Shown: positions 1-9,382 of the stretch, piece after piece
Layout of the letters: each line of letters starts with the position of its first letter
Numbering within the stretch: the first letter of the stretch is position 1
DNA from: UBA1141 sp963665155
Lineage (GTDB): Bacteria > Chloroflexota > Dehalococcoidia > Lucifugimonadales > UBA3495
Length of the DNA: 64,000 nucleotides
Direction of reading: 5' to 3'
Assembly (NCBI GenBank): GCA_963665155.2
Contig: CAXXFI010000001.1
Coordinates: 744,001 to 808,000, forward strand
The notes under the pieces: model-generated
Database searches by the model: none
Told to the model about the DNA's origin: nothing
The model's input: only the letters and a program-made list of their open reading frames with translations
Position numbers and translations under genes: made by a program

Positions 1-146
1 TGCGAAGGGGCCTGGAAGGGAGGAGGCCACGGGATGCCGGCTGCTGGCCTCACCGCACCATCTGCCGCGCTCAGGACAAGCGTGATCCCGTTGCGGTACC
101 CCTTCCGTGGCTCAGGGCACCCGGTGGAAGCTGTGGAGCGGCGCCC

Positions 147-1847
147 TCATGCGGCCGTGACCGCAGGTACCGTCCCGACCGCCCGCTGAGCCGTGTTCTC
201 CATCTCCACCAGGCGTGCATGGACCATCCGCTTGAAGTTGCACGCCAACGCCTTCAGGTAGACGGCAAGCCGCACCCGACGGCCCCCTCGCACCCGCAAG
301 CGCCCAAGCCCGTGGGCGCGCTTCAGCTCGGAGTTCGTTCCCTCGATCCCGGCCCTTATGGCATACCGCTTGCGCCACTCCTCGGTGGCCTCGGCCCTCC
401 GGCGCCGCTCGATGTTCACCTTCACCAGGTCCGCCTTGAGGACGTAGGCCCCCGCACGCCGGTCCAGCTTCACTGGGCAACGGGACCGCAAGGGGCAGGG
501 CTCGCATGTTGTCCTGGCAAAGTGGACCTCTACCCGCTCCGGCGCATCCTCCAACTCGTGCTCCTCGATGGACGGGTGGCCGGCGGGGCACACCGTGGCC
601 TGCTCCCCTGTGACGTCGATCTGAAAGTCCGCGGCGGTGAGCGGCGGTGGTCCGTCACCCTCTCCTTCGTGCGAGTTCCCCGGCGCCGACCCCGCCACCG
701 GGCTCACCAGTTCCGTTCCCCGGCGCGAGGCTTCGAAGGCATTGCGGCCCGACCCCTACGCCGTGTCGGCGAAGAGCTCGTCCGGTCGGACCTTCCGCTC
801 CGCGAGCCCGTCAACGACCGGCACGCTCACGTCGGTGTCGCTCCCACTCGAGGGGGTCACCTCCACGTGGGTGATGAGCTGGGTGGCGTTCTCCTCGTGG
901 CAGGTCTCCGCCACCTGCACCTCGTACCCCTTCCCCTTGTGGCCGCTGTAGGTCACATCCGGGTCGTGGGGCGATTGCAGCGAGTCGGCGGACACCTGCT
1001 TCGGGTCCTTCAAGGCCACGGGCACCTTGCATTCCCCAGCATCGTCGTCATCGTCCCTGGGGCGCCCGTCCCGGTGTTTGCCCACATGGCACTGCTCCCG
1101 CAGCAGCCGCTCCAGCAGCCGGTACTCCTCCAGCTGGGCAGCAGTCGTGCCATGGAACCGGTCCACCAGCCGGTAGAGGTCCCGGGCACAGACCGAAAGG
1201 CGTCGCCGACCCTCCCCCGTGCGGGCGTCCTCGTAGTGGGTCGCCTCGTCTTCTTCCTTCAAATAGCGCCCTAGGAGGCCCTCCGGAACCCCAGGGCGAA
1301 GCTCTGGGTGCTCCCAGCGCAAGGCCCGCAGGAACAACCGCATCGTCTCACAGAACAGGCCCAGCCGGGTGAGTGTGGCGATGTTGCTCATGATGTGGGT
1401 GGAGTCCAGCCGTTGCTTTCCGGTGCGTATGCCCAGCGCCTGGATGATCCGGTCCGTGGTCTCCTGGAAAGCCAGCCGGCCACCGTCGTGCTGCATCAGG
1501 CGAACTCGGAAGTTGTGGAGGGTCTTCTGGGGCAGGTGGGTCTCCTCGATGTCCAGCCGCAGGGCGTGGTGCCAGAGCAGGTTGAACTCTAGTTGTTCCA
1601 GAGCTTCATCGTCGGTGAGGTTGAACATCTCTTTGAGGAGGTGGACCCCGAGGACGGTCTGCACCGCCCGGTTGGGACGGCCGTTGTCCACGCAGTACAT
1701 GGGAGCAAAGCGCTCCTCGTCAATCAGGGGGAGCGCCTCGTTTCGGAAAACCTCGGCCCAACTTCTCTCCAGACGCTTAGCCTTCTTCGGCGTCACCAGG
1801 AACTGGGACTGCCAGAGGCTCTCTTGCGGGTCTCGTATTCGGAACAT
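147..1847 (-). pseudogene. IS1182-type transposase, interrupted by one amber codon
   Basis: This is a DDE transposase of the IS1182 type. The N-terminal half reads from an ATG at 1847 (MFRIRDPQ...), preceded by a GGGAGG Shine-Dalgarno; an upstream ATG at 1892 is less likely. It contains the family's N-terminal region (NGRPNRAVQTVLGVHLLKE) and the LDSTH block. The reading frame is open to a TAG at 756-758. It then continues in the same frame from 755 to 147 with the C-terminal zinc-like cluster (CxxCPLRSRCP) and the GIEGTNSELKRAHG block. In the family the stop position is normally Tyr (DTxYGSG), so a single substitution explains it. Terminal inverted repeats were not identified. The left end may lie beyond or close to the window edge. 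The call is confident; inactivity is inferred. Confidence 0.85.
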
Positions 1848-1978
1848 CCTCCCCTCCCTCGGCCAGGCGCTGCCCCAACGCCCTTTCCCCACATTATCCT
1901 CCCATTGCCCCCGGAGGACGAGGGGTTTTTACGAGGGAATCAAGTTTGGTCTTGGCCCACCACGGGCTGAAAAAACTG

Positions 1979-2020
1979 GAATTGAAAAGCCCCCGGAATA
2001 TTCCGGGGGCTTTTCAATTC
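1979..2020. terminator. 42-bp perfect palindrome, probable bidirectional terminator
   Basis: Positions 1979-2020 are a perfect inverted repeat centred between 1999 and 2000, with a GC core (CCCCCGG/CCGGGGG) flanked by AAAAG and CTTTT. It lies just outside the IS1182-type transposase. It can serve as a terminator on either strand. It could also be a cruciform or mobile palindrome. Confidence 0.6.
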
Positions 2021-2128
2021 ACCAAATGCGCGCTATGTACCGGCAGACTTAGTCTAAGACACACCGGCCTCTTGGGGAATCGCCGGCTGATTCAGTTTGC
2101 GAAGTTTCAAATCCATGAGCTCAGGGTC

Positions 2129-3455
2129 TTATCCCAATTGGACAGCCCTTCTAGCGGCAACGTCTGCCGAGTAAGCCTGTGCCTGAATTGCATAGGCGTC
2201 ACCAGTCTTTGGGCCCAAGCTAATTGCGTAGTTGATGTCTTGGAGCGCGAGTGAGAACTGCCCAACCTCAAAGTAAAGCTGGGCCCGATTAAAGTACGCA
2301 CCGTGAAATTGACTATCGAGAGCTATTGCCGTGCTGTAATCGATGATCGCCGGTTGCAATTTTCGCAGCCCTTGATAAGCCATAGCCCGGTTGTTATGAG
2401 AAATCGCGCTATTGGGGTTCATCAGAATGCTCTGGTCAAAATCGGAAATCGCCAAAGCGTAGTCACCCGACATAATATATGAAGCCCCTCGCCTGTAATA
2501 CGCCTCTTCAAGCTGAGGATTGATAAGCAGCGCTGTGCTGTAATCATCAATCGCACGTTCTCTCTTGCCCAATACTTGATAGGTTAGTCCCCGCTTCACG
2601 AATGTATCCGCTTGGTCTGGTGTAATTCCGATAGCCAAATTAAAGTCGTCAATTGCCATGAAGAACAGACCCAGGAGGAAATAGGTAAGCCCTCGGTTAT
2701 GGTATGCGACGACTAAGTCGGGATTGATCTGAAGAGCCAAATCAAAGTCGTCCACTGCTAGACTGAATTTGGCCAAATGGCGGTATGCGGTCCCCCTACC
2801 CGCATAACTGTCGGCTAGGTCAGGGTTAATGCGAATCGCTTCGCTGAATACTTCGATCCCGGTTTCGAAGTCGCCGAGTAGCAGATAGGCTGCCCCAAGG
2901 CGTTGATGCGCATCGACATCATTTGATTCCAATTGAATCTTTTTTTTGCAACTTTCCGATCGCTGAATCAATAATCCCGACGTAGCCATCAGGGAGTTTT
3001 AACGTACTCGACTCGCCAAGAAGCGCGGCAGGGTCAAGGCCAGTATCTAGCTGAGTCTGATAGGCAACTAGAGGGTAATTAATAACTACATCCGGTTGTT
3101 GGCTGAGAGCTTCTTTGCCATCCAACGTTGCTGCGGAGTCTGACTGAATTCTCGACTGTGACGTGTCGAGAGTGGATATGCGTTCCGTAGCCGTGAGATC
3201 GCCGGTAGTCGATTGGGTATTGGCCTGGCCATTGACCTGGCCATTGACCAATGAAGTTGGTTGAGGCTGGGATGACGATTGGCAAGCTATGGCTCCCAAG
3301 GTAAGCAAGAGGCCGAAAACCGACGCAAGTAGCAGCTTGCCATATGCGGAATTCGAACCGGGGCACCGAGCCGAAACCAGAGGTATATCGGGCGCCGGCA
3401 CCCGTTTAAAAAGCCAGTTATGTAAAATTGAGGCCAAAGACAATGTTGTAATCAT
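2129..3455 (-). pseudogene. TPR-repeat lipoprotein, split by a homopolymer frameshift
   Basis: Two overlapping frames make one protein. The first (3455 to 2919) begins with a hydrophobic segment and lipobox (LGAIAC, then a Ser/Gln/Thr-rich linker). The second (2989 to 2129) holds about eight tetratricopeptide repeats of 34 residues, with the usual W/LG-Y-A-P pattern (for example AxxDFxxALxINPD). They join at an A8 run on the coding strand (complement of 2940-2947). Removing one A gives QKK-IQLESNDVD in a single frame. The full product would be about 440 residues, exported and lipid-anchored, probably a protein-interaction scaffold. The slip may be real decay, a phase-variable tract or an assembly error. 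The exact start is uncertain because the N-terminus before the hydrophobic segment is unusually long. Confidence 0.75.
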
Positions 3456-3729
3456 CTGGAACCCAGCGCTTTATCCAACGGAGTAGAGTAATACCGCATC
3501 TCGCAATGTTTGTGCTGGGGAGTTTTCTTAATTGGCGGACTGCGCTTCAAGGCAGGAGCGACTAGACCTTGGAGGGGAGGAGCAGTCCACACAACTTAGC
3601 TCAGTTTTACTTCAGGAACTACTATGGGGTAATGGGGTTAAACCCTACCCAATGGACTGATTACACGGTATTTGTTGGTTGGAGCCACTTCGATGATTAC
3701 CGAATTCCCACCATGGGTTGAATTAATCA

Positions 3730-4383
3730 TTATTCGGACAAGGTAATCAGTCCATTTTTAACGGCAACTCGGACCAGGCCAGCTAAGTCGTGGATATCGA
3801 GTTTGGACATCAGACTAGCCCGGTGCTTTTCTACGGTTTTTATGCTTACAACCATCGCTTCGGCAATTTCTTGGTTCTTGTGGCCTTCGCCAACAAGTTG
3901 CAGCACCTCTCGTTCACGAGGGCTCAGACGCTGAAAGACACTAGCTTCTTCGGTGTCGTTGGTGCTAGCCAAAAATTCCTTCAGTATTGAGCCGGCGATT
4001 GGAGGACTTAGGTAAGTATCCCCATTTTTTGCGGCCCTGATCGCCAGTAGTAACTCGTCTGCAACTGCTCGCTTTATAACATATGCCTGAGCGCCAAACC
4101 TGAGCGCCTGCCGCACCAGGGATTCTTCGGTGTACATAGAGAGCATTACCACTCGGGTCGGTAAATGCAACGCCCTGATCCGTTGGGTTGCCAGGGTACC
4201 ATTCAGCCTCGGCATCGAGATATCCATAATTACGATGTCGGGGAGAGTGCGCTCGGCCAGTTCCACCGCCTCTACGCCGTCCTCGGCCTCGCCTACTACT
4301 TCGATGTCGTCGGCCTTTTCCAACAGAGCACGTATACCTTGCCGAACCAGATTGTGGTCATCGGCGATTATTACGCGAATCAC
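3730..4383 (-). CDS. NarL/FixJ-family response regulator
   Basis: This is a two-component response regulator of 217 residues, the usual length. The receiver domain (residues 1-120) shows the acidic pair D8-D9, the phospho-acceptor D54 in VIMDISMP, and the conserved Thr/Lys region. The C-terminal LuxR-type helix-turn-helix (about 150-215) contains LSPREREVLQLVGEGHKNQE and SIKTVEKHRASLMSKL. It overlaps the upstream histidine kinase by four bases (ATGA), so the two are translationally coupled and almost certainly cognate. The regulated genes are not evident from the sequence. Confidence 0.93.
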   Translation of the reverse strand: MIRVIIADDHNLVRQGIRALLEKADDIEVVGEAEDGVEAVELAERTLPDIVIMDISMPRLNGTLATQRIRALHLPTRVVMLSMYTEESLVRQALRFGAQAYVIKRAVADELLLAIRAAKNGDTYLSPPIAGSILKEFLASTNDTEEASVFQRLSPREREVLQLVGEGHKNQEIAEAMVVSIKTVEKHRASLMSKLDIHDLAGLVRVAVKNGLITLSE

Positions 4384-6167
4384 TCTCCCTCCCTCACTGG
4401 CACATAGGCCGCCAAGCGGGTGCCTTTGCCTGCTTTTGATTCAACATCTATCCGGCCGCCCAAGGCTTCAAAACGCTCTTGCATGCCCAGTAGGCCAATC
4501 CCCCGGGAATGATTGGATTCCGAAGCGTGTGCCTTGCGGGAAAATCCTAGCCCATCGTCAAACACAGTTAGCTCAACCTCGCCCGAGTGATTGCTCAGCT
4601 CTACGTGAACTTTATTGGCTCGAGCATGTTTGGCCACGTTGGTCAAAGCCTCCTGTAAGTAGCGGTAGAGGCAAATGTTAGTGGCCTCCGACAGCTCGGG
4701 TGCATCATACCCTGAGTACTGTATCGTCATGCCGGTCAGCTCGGCAAACTCCCGGCAATAACCTTCCAATGCACCTGGAAGTCCTAGGGCATCCAGTTCC
4801 AGAGGGCGCAGGCCTCGGGCCAGCATCCGAATGTTCTCCATCGTTGCATCGGTCAGCGCCACAGCCCCCTTTATCCGCTCCATGACGGCTGTGGTATCGT
4901 CGGTCAATTCAGACTGTACAATCTGCAAGCTAATCTTCAAGGCAGTCAGTGCCTGGCCAGCCTCATCATGCAACTCACGGGACACATACTGACGTTCTTT
5001 TTCCTGGGCTTCAATTACTTGCTGGGTAAGCGAGCGTAATTGATTGTGACCGGCTTCCAGTTGCTCGAACAACAATGTGTTGGCAATGGTACCGGAAATT
5101 TGACCAGCGATATTCTCAGCCAGCCGAATTTTCTGGAGATCGTATGCGTCGGGCCGCGAAGATTCCAGGAACAAGGCCCCCATCACCCTGTCTCCCGCAA
5201 TGAGAGGGATAACCATAAAGGTGCGTACGCCTGCTCGAATGGCTGCCCGCACCAGGCGGTGCCGGGCCCCTAGACTGGCAACCTCTTCCTCGCCATCGGC
5301 CGATACGACTATTGTGCGCCCCGAGGCAACCACCTCGCCGGTTAAAGACCCCGCCAAGGGCGATTTCCTCGCGTTACCCCAATTCGGCACTTCAATTCCC
5401 GCTACGTAGGGAATATTGAATGTGGAGTCTTCTGGATTGACAATAGAAATTAGGATACGGTCGAAGGGTATCAGCTTGCGGACCGCCTCGGCGAAGCCCT
5501 CGTAAACCTCTTCAATGTTTAGAGAAGAACTGACGATGCGTCCGATTTCCGCCAGCGCTGATTGCTCCACCGCCAGGCGCCTTGATTCCTCTTTGTTAGC
5601 TGTTTCAAGGGCCGCCAGCGCCTCTTCCCTTTCTTTCACGGCGCGGCTAATTTCGGTGACGTTCTCGAAGGAAATACCGACGTATTCTTCTCCAAGGTGG
5701 AACACTTTCACCGAGTAATTGGCTTCCGGGATGTCTTCGTCACCATAGACGAATTCCCCAAGCTCTGCAGGCTTGCCGGTCCGGATGACGTCAAGCAATG
5801 TGGAGGGTAGCTCGGTGTCCATGAGCAGTGGGAAGTTTTCCCTCATTGTGGTACCAATAAATTTGCGCAAAGGCGCTTTGGTAGCCTCATCCGCCGCCGG
5901 ATTCCTATGAATATAACGGAGTGAGCCGGAGTCCCCCGGGTTCTCCAGCTTCCAGATGCCGATCCCCAAATGAATCTGCTCCACGATGCTCTTCCAAATT
6001 TGTGGAGAGTCGTTTGGTATCGCTGGGTTCACGTCGAGGAGAGCATGTGGCCTCTGAAGCTTATATGCTTCCCGGAACGTCGTGGAAGCTGAGTCCTCGC
6101 TTTTGGCGTTCCGCAAAGCCACCAGCTCGGCGATCAATTCCTTCTTAGTCTTGTTTTCGTCCCTCAA
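4380..6167 (-). CDS. Soluble sensor histidine kinase (PAS-GAF-HisKA_3-HATPase)
   Basis: This 595-residue kinase has no obvious membrane segment, so it is probably cytoplasmic. An N-terminal PAS-like region (about 55-175) is followed by a short coiled coil rich in Glu, Ala and Arg (VKEREEALAALETANKEE). A GAF domain follows (about 205-365). The dimerisation/phospho-acceptor domain is of the HisKA_3 type, with the His in YVSRELHDEAGQALTALK near residue 400. The ATPase domain carries the N-box (LYRYLQEALTNVAKHA) and G-boxes (DDGLGF, GIGLLGMQER). It is the NarX/DegS type and drives the overlapping NarL-type regulator. The ligand is unknown; a GAF plus PAS layout suggests a small-molecule or redox signal. 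Confidence 0.92.
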   Translation of the reverse strand: MRDENKTKKELIAELVALRNAKSEDSASTTFREAYKLQRPHALLDVNPAIPNDSPQIWKSIVEQIHLGIGIWKLENPGDSGSLRYIHRNPAADEATKAPLRKFIGTTMRENFPLLMDTELPSTLLDVIRTGKPAELGEFVYGDEDIPEANYSVKVFHLGEEYVGISFENVTEISRAVKEREEALAALETANKEESRRLAVEQSALAEIGRIVSSSLNIEEVYEGFAEAVRKLIPFDRILISIVNPEDSTFNIPYVAGIEVPNWGNARKSPLAGSLTGEVVASGRTIVVSADGEEEVASLGARHRLVRAAIRAGVRTFMVIPLIAGDRVMGALFLESSRPDAYDLQKIRLAENIAGQISGTIANTLLFEQLEAGHNQLRSLTQQVIEAQEKERQYVSRELHDEAGQALTALKISLQIVQSELTDDTTAVMERIKGAVALTDATMENIRMLARGLRPLELDALGLPGALEGYCREFAELTGMTIQYSGYDAPELSEATNICLYRYLQEALTNVAKHARANKVHVELSNHSGEVELTVFDDGLGFSRKAHASESNHSRGIGLLGMQERFEALGGRIDVESKAGKGTRLAAYVPVREGE

Positions 6168-6684
6168 ATTTGTCCTTGATCGCCAACTTAGCGATTATGT
6201 CGACCGAATAGTACTGCCCTGATGTCGGGGTTCTCTCGACGATTTGATGTCGAGGGTTGATTGCTAAGTTGATACAGAAATCATTTAGGTATCGTTAAAT
6301 ACGCTGGTACTTACAATGATACGCCCAAATTACGCTCTTGTGAAAACAATCGACTCGCAGATAAACCCGCTGTGCCTATATCAATTGGCCTCGAAGCGAG
6401 GGTAAAACAGTCAAACCAGGTTAGGAACCAACTTCAAGCATTAGCTGCTGCTTGCCAGGCTTATGGCTTCATATGTGCCACTGACACCACGACGCATCGT
6501 TGGCGATCATCGACGCGTTGAGGAACATGCCGAGGAATAGGTCTCCAGTCGGAGATGGGGTACAACTCTACGATGCTCTAATAACGCAACCCGTTCTCCA
6601 TTTATAGTGGCCTTATAGTTGCCTGTAGGTATGGACTGGGCAATGCTGCTGTGTTTATATCTTGTTCCGGATTTCTGGAGATCA
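6168..6684. other. Intergenic, no gene recognised
   Basis: This 517-bp stretch lies between the histidine kinase start and the IS3-family element. I see no convincing ORF, RNA gene or repeat. It should hold the promoter of the two-component operon. Confidence 0.5.
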
Positions 6685-6715
6685 TGTGACCTTACCCCGA
6701 AGTTAGTATCATTGG

Positions 6716-7531
6716 CTAGTAGAGTCCAGCCATAGAGCCAGCAAACTCTTTGGGCGTTTTACCCTTCAGGGAACTGTGGGGCCTGACCTCGTTGTAGTCC
6801 TGCCGCCAGTTCTCTATGATCTCCCTGGCATGCCTTACACTCATGAACCAGTTGATGTTCAAGCATTCGTCGCGTAGTCGGCCGTTGAAGCTCTCAGCAA
6901 AGGCGTTCTCTACCGGCTTGCCAGGACGTATAAAGCTTAACTTGATGCCCCTCCGATAGGCCCACTCATCCATGGCCTTGCTTGCGAACTCCGGGCCGTT
7001 GTCCACAGTGATCACCTCAGGTAGTCCCCGTGTCTCTTCCAGTCTCTCCAGGACTCCCACCACTCTGGCGCCTCCCAGAGAGGTATCTACCTCGATGGCT
7101 GGGCACTCCCGTGAATAGTCGTCCACTATGGCCAATGCCCGGAAGCGCCGACCGGTCACAGTGCTATCAGAGACAAAGTCCATGGACCACCTCTGATTAG
7201 GACGTACAGGAGATGGAATGGTCTCCCGGACCCCTGCCGCCCCTTTGCGCCTCCTCTTCTTCCTGAGCGCAAGCCCCTCTTCACTGTAGATGCGCTCTGT
7301 ACGCTTGTGATTGATCACCAGGCCTTCTCTCTTCAGCATGATGTGCAACCTGGGACTGCCAAAGCGCTTCCTCTCCCATGCCAGCTCACGCATTCTGCGA
7401 CGCAGGACAGCATCATCACCCTGCTTCGACTTGTACCGATAGACCGAGGGTGAGATACCAGTAAGCAGACAGGCCCTCCTCTCACTCAGCCCAAGACTCT
7501 CTATGGCATATGCCGCTGCCATCTTCCTCAC
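6716..7531 (-). CDS. IS3-family transposase OrfB (DDE integrase domain)
   Basis: OrfB has an HTH_21-like N-terminus (LSERRACLLTGISPSVYRYK) and an rve integrase core. Its DDE residues are visible in SMDFVSD, VDNGPEF and NAFAESFNGRLRDEC. A GTG at 7531 could start it alone. In this family it is mainly made as an OrfAB fusion by -1 slippage on the coding-strand sequence GCAAAAAAC just before the orfA stop. In the -1 frame the run reads KKLLKPKVRKMA into OrfB. It cuts and joins the element ends. All catalytic residues are present. Confidence 0.93.
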   Translation of the reverse strand: MRKMAAAYAIESLGLSERRACLLTGISPSVYRYKSKQGDDAVLRRRMRELAWERKRFGSPRLHIMLKREGLVINHKRTERIYSEEGLALRKKRRRKGAAGVRETIPSPVRPNQRWSMDFVSDSTVTGRRFRALAIVDDYSRECPAIEVDTSLGGARVVGVLERLEETRGLPEVITVDNGPEFASKAMDEWAYRRGIKLSFIRPGKPVENAFAESFNGRLRDECLNINWFMSVRHAREIIENWRQDYNEVRPHSSLKGKTPKEFAGSMAGLY

Positions 7532-7539
7532 CTTGGGCT

Positions 7540-7806
7540 TCAGAAGTTTTTTGCCAGCAACTCCTTCAGAGACCAGTTGTCCAACGCCTGCTGGGCCACA
7601 ATCTGCTTCAGGCGCCGGTTCTCTTCCTCAACGGACCTTAGCCTCTTCAACTCGTTCAACGTCAGCCCGGCGTACTTGGCTTTCCACTTGTAGAAGGTGC
7701 CTTCGCTCATGCCGTGCCTGCGGCACAGCTCCCCTGTCTTGGCCCCTGCCTCTGCCTCGTTCAGGACCCCTATGATCTGCTCCTCTGTGTACCTCTTCCG
7801 TGCCAT
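7540..7806 (-). CDS. IS3-family OrfA (HTH_Tnp_1, DNA-binding)
   Basis: An 88-residue OrfA with the helix-turn-helix of the transposase_8 family (YTEEQIIGVLNEAEAGAKTG, ELCRRHGMSEGTFYKWKAKY), followed by a leucine-zipper-like coiled coil (LKRLRSVEEENRRLKQIVAQ). It binds the terminal repeats and represses or templates transposition. It ends at 7540 just after the A6 slippery run that allows -1 frameshifting into orfB. Confidence 0.92.
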   Translation of the reverse strand: MARKRYTEEQIIGVLNEAEAGAKTGELCRRHGMSEGTFYKWKAKYAGLTLNELKRLRSVEEENRRLKQIVAQQALDNWSLKELLAKNF

Positions 7807-7883
7807 GAGCCCTCCTTACTATGTCCTATTTTACCTGGAGGACTCTCTTTGCCACTGTTTCTGTTTTCGGGGGTAAGGTCACA

Positions 7884-8280
7884 TGCTCAAGCGTTTAGGT
7901 GATGGTAGGGTGTTATCGCGATTATCTTTAGGGTTTTACGCCAACCACATTAGGGTGTTACCCCGAGCATCTTAATGGACTTCAACCAAAAGTACCGTTG
8001 AGGCGGAAAAGACAGGGGTTTTGGGTACATAAGTTGGTTAGTGCACCCCAAATGAATGCATTTTGTTTGGACCAGGGCCGGGTTGGTGGGAGTGCCCTGG
8101 GAAATCTTGTGCAAGTGCCTTTGGGCCATAGATGTACTGCCCAAGCCAATCCATAAGACGTGTAAGCATGGGCAATTCCGGGCTATTCGTGAAACTAGGG
8201 AACTTCCAGGTCATTCTATCCGGGGACGGGACGAAAATATCGCAAGGCCGAGTATACCGAGGAGCGAATAGAGGAGCATC
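7884..8280. other. Intergenic, upstream of the DctP remnant
   Basis: About 400 bp without a credible gene. Its last 40 bases (GAGCGAATAGAGGAGC before the ATG at 8281) closely match the bases before the intact gene at 9383. The promoter/RBS region was therefore duplicated together with the coding sequence. Confidence 0.5.
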
Positions 8281-8633
8281 ATGAAAAAGTATTTCTTTAC
8301 AAATCCGGTGGGTCTTATTTTGCTGGTCATAGCCGCCTGCGGAGGTGATGACCCCACGGCTGCGCCGGTGGCGGCTACCACTGCGGCTTAGCGCCATCCA
8401 AACCGAGGTGGCGCTCCTGAATAACGTCGAAAAAGGCGGCATGGAGTATGTGCCGTTCTCTCCATATCTGAGTGCCCAGAGCGATAAAGCAATGGCGGAA
8501 CAGAGTGATTGCGAACTGGGTGGACCTGATTGGAGGCCCAGACTCGCCTTAGGCCAAGATATTCAAAGACAAGTTAGGACCGAAAATGGGGTACCGGGTC
8601 GAAGCCGATGGGTCGGCTACCAAGACCGAATAA
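8281..8633 (+). pseudogene. Internally deleted TRAP solute-binding lipoprotein (DctP) remnant
   Basis: The first 36 codons encode a lipoprotein signal (lipobox VIAAC followed by GGDDPTA) nearly identical to the intact neighbour at 9383. The frame then stops at TAG 8389-8391. From 8387, in another frame, the sequence resumes with the family's C-terminal region: LSAIQTEVALLNN, GGMEYVPFSPYLS, and after another shift YRVEADGSATKTE. These match VGAIQNDLGLQKN, AGMEFVEFSPVLR and IKVEADGSITKTG of the intact protein. About 300 central codons are missing and at least two frameshifts exist. It is a dead third copy of the DctP unit, followed by a matching but decayed terminator. Confidence 0.85.
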
Positions 8634-8704
8634 CCATGACTTAAATCCCCAGCAGAATCCTGCGCTATCCTATAGCGGGAGTACGCTAAACGAGGCGCAA
8701 CCAG

Positions 8705-8739
8705 CGCAACAAAGTCGGCCAATAGTCGGCTTTTTTGCG
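8705..8739 (+). terminator. Decayed terminator of the DctP remnant
   Basis: A hairpin (AAAGTCGGC / GTCGGCTTT with two G-U pairs, extended by CGCAA / TTGCG) and a T6 run. It is related in sequence and position to the terminator after the intact DctP gene (12082-12116), so it duplicated with the gene. Confidence 0.6.
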
Positions 8740-9382
8740 TTTGGGCATGGATGGGGCAATGGTTGGGTGGGGCCATGAATTGAACAAAAGTGTTGAATAT
8801 ATAGGGTGCCATCAGTTCGCCTGCGTCAAAAACTGGAGGCGAACAGGCAACGGTGAGCGTGCTAATAATTCAACGTCTTTCCGACGCATATCGGTGGCCG
8901 CATGGGCAATTACCCTACTCTTTGGTTGAAATACACCCCAACCAGTCTCCAGAACTCTTTTTGGGCTGGACTGTGCCAGGCAGTTGTGGTTATATTTGCA
9001 GGCCACTTTGTGAGAACTCACATCATGGCTTGACTATTGGGCTTGAGTTACCCACGAATGTTACAAATTATTTCATTCAGATATGGCTCAAGCAATCACT
9101 TCAGGTTCATCAGAAGAAGAGTCAATCAGAGAAGTGAGTTGGACCAGTGGCAATGGTTAAGGGCTTTTGGTCGATATTAAAGGAAGGCCGAAATGGGGGA
9201 AGCCCTGGGAGACTATAGACGAGGGCTAGAGGGACGGCCAGTGCCAACAAATTTAAGAACGGGCGACTGGTAGAACAATGGAGCCAGCGGGTTTTTCTGG
9301 GAAAAGACTCTCTGGTGACCAAAATTTCTCGAGTTCGAATGCCAAGAACGATTCTCGGAAGAGCGAATAGAGGAGCGAGTTC
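8740..9382. other. Intergenic between the DctP remnant and the tandem DctP gene
   Basis: About 640 bp. A 94-codon ORF at 8853-9137 has no recognisable domain and no good ribosome binding site, and I do not call it. The 3' end carries the promoter region and the AGAGGAGC ribosome site of the gene at 9383. Confidence 0.45.

Larger units (their letters stand above)
6685..7883 (-). mobile_element. IS3-family insertion sequence, about 1.2 kb, apparently complete
   Basis: The element is bounded by inverted repeats. The left end starts TGTGACCTTACCCCGAA at 6685. The right end read inward from 7883 is TGTGACCTTACCCCCGAAAA, differing by one C. It carries orfA and orfB in the standard IS3 arrangement on the minus strand with an A6 slippery tract between them. 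Flanking bases (TCA on the left, TGC on the right) do not form an obvious target duplication, so boundaries may be off by one or two bases or the element may have recombined. Both ORFs are intact, so it may be active. Confidence 0.9.

Noticed and set aside
756..758. Amber codon in the transposase as recoded (pyrrolysine or readthrough)
   Set aside because: The position is a conserved Tyr and one base change explains it; there is no sign of amber recoding in other genes of the window.
219..1274. Long plus-strand ORF (351 codons) opposite the transposase
   Set aside because: It is the antisense shadow of the IS1182-type transposase; its amino-acid composition (very rich in Arg, Pro, Gly, His) is typical of a GC-rich shadow frame.
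3335..3420. GGTTCGAATTCC-like T-arm on the minus strand suggesting a tRNA
   Set aside because: The arm does not pair as a five-base stem and no acceptor stem or anticodon arm can be built; it lies inside the TPR lipoprotein reading frame.
6682..7886. Target-site duplication of the IS3 element
   Set aside because: Three to five flanking bases on each side do not match, so I do not report a duplication.
8853..9137. 94-codon plus-strand ORF
   Set aside because: No domain, no ribosome site, and unusual composition; most likely chance.
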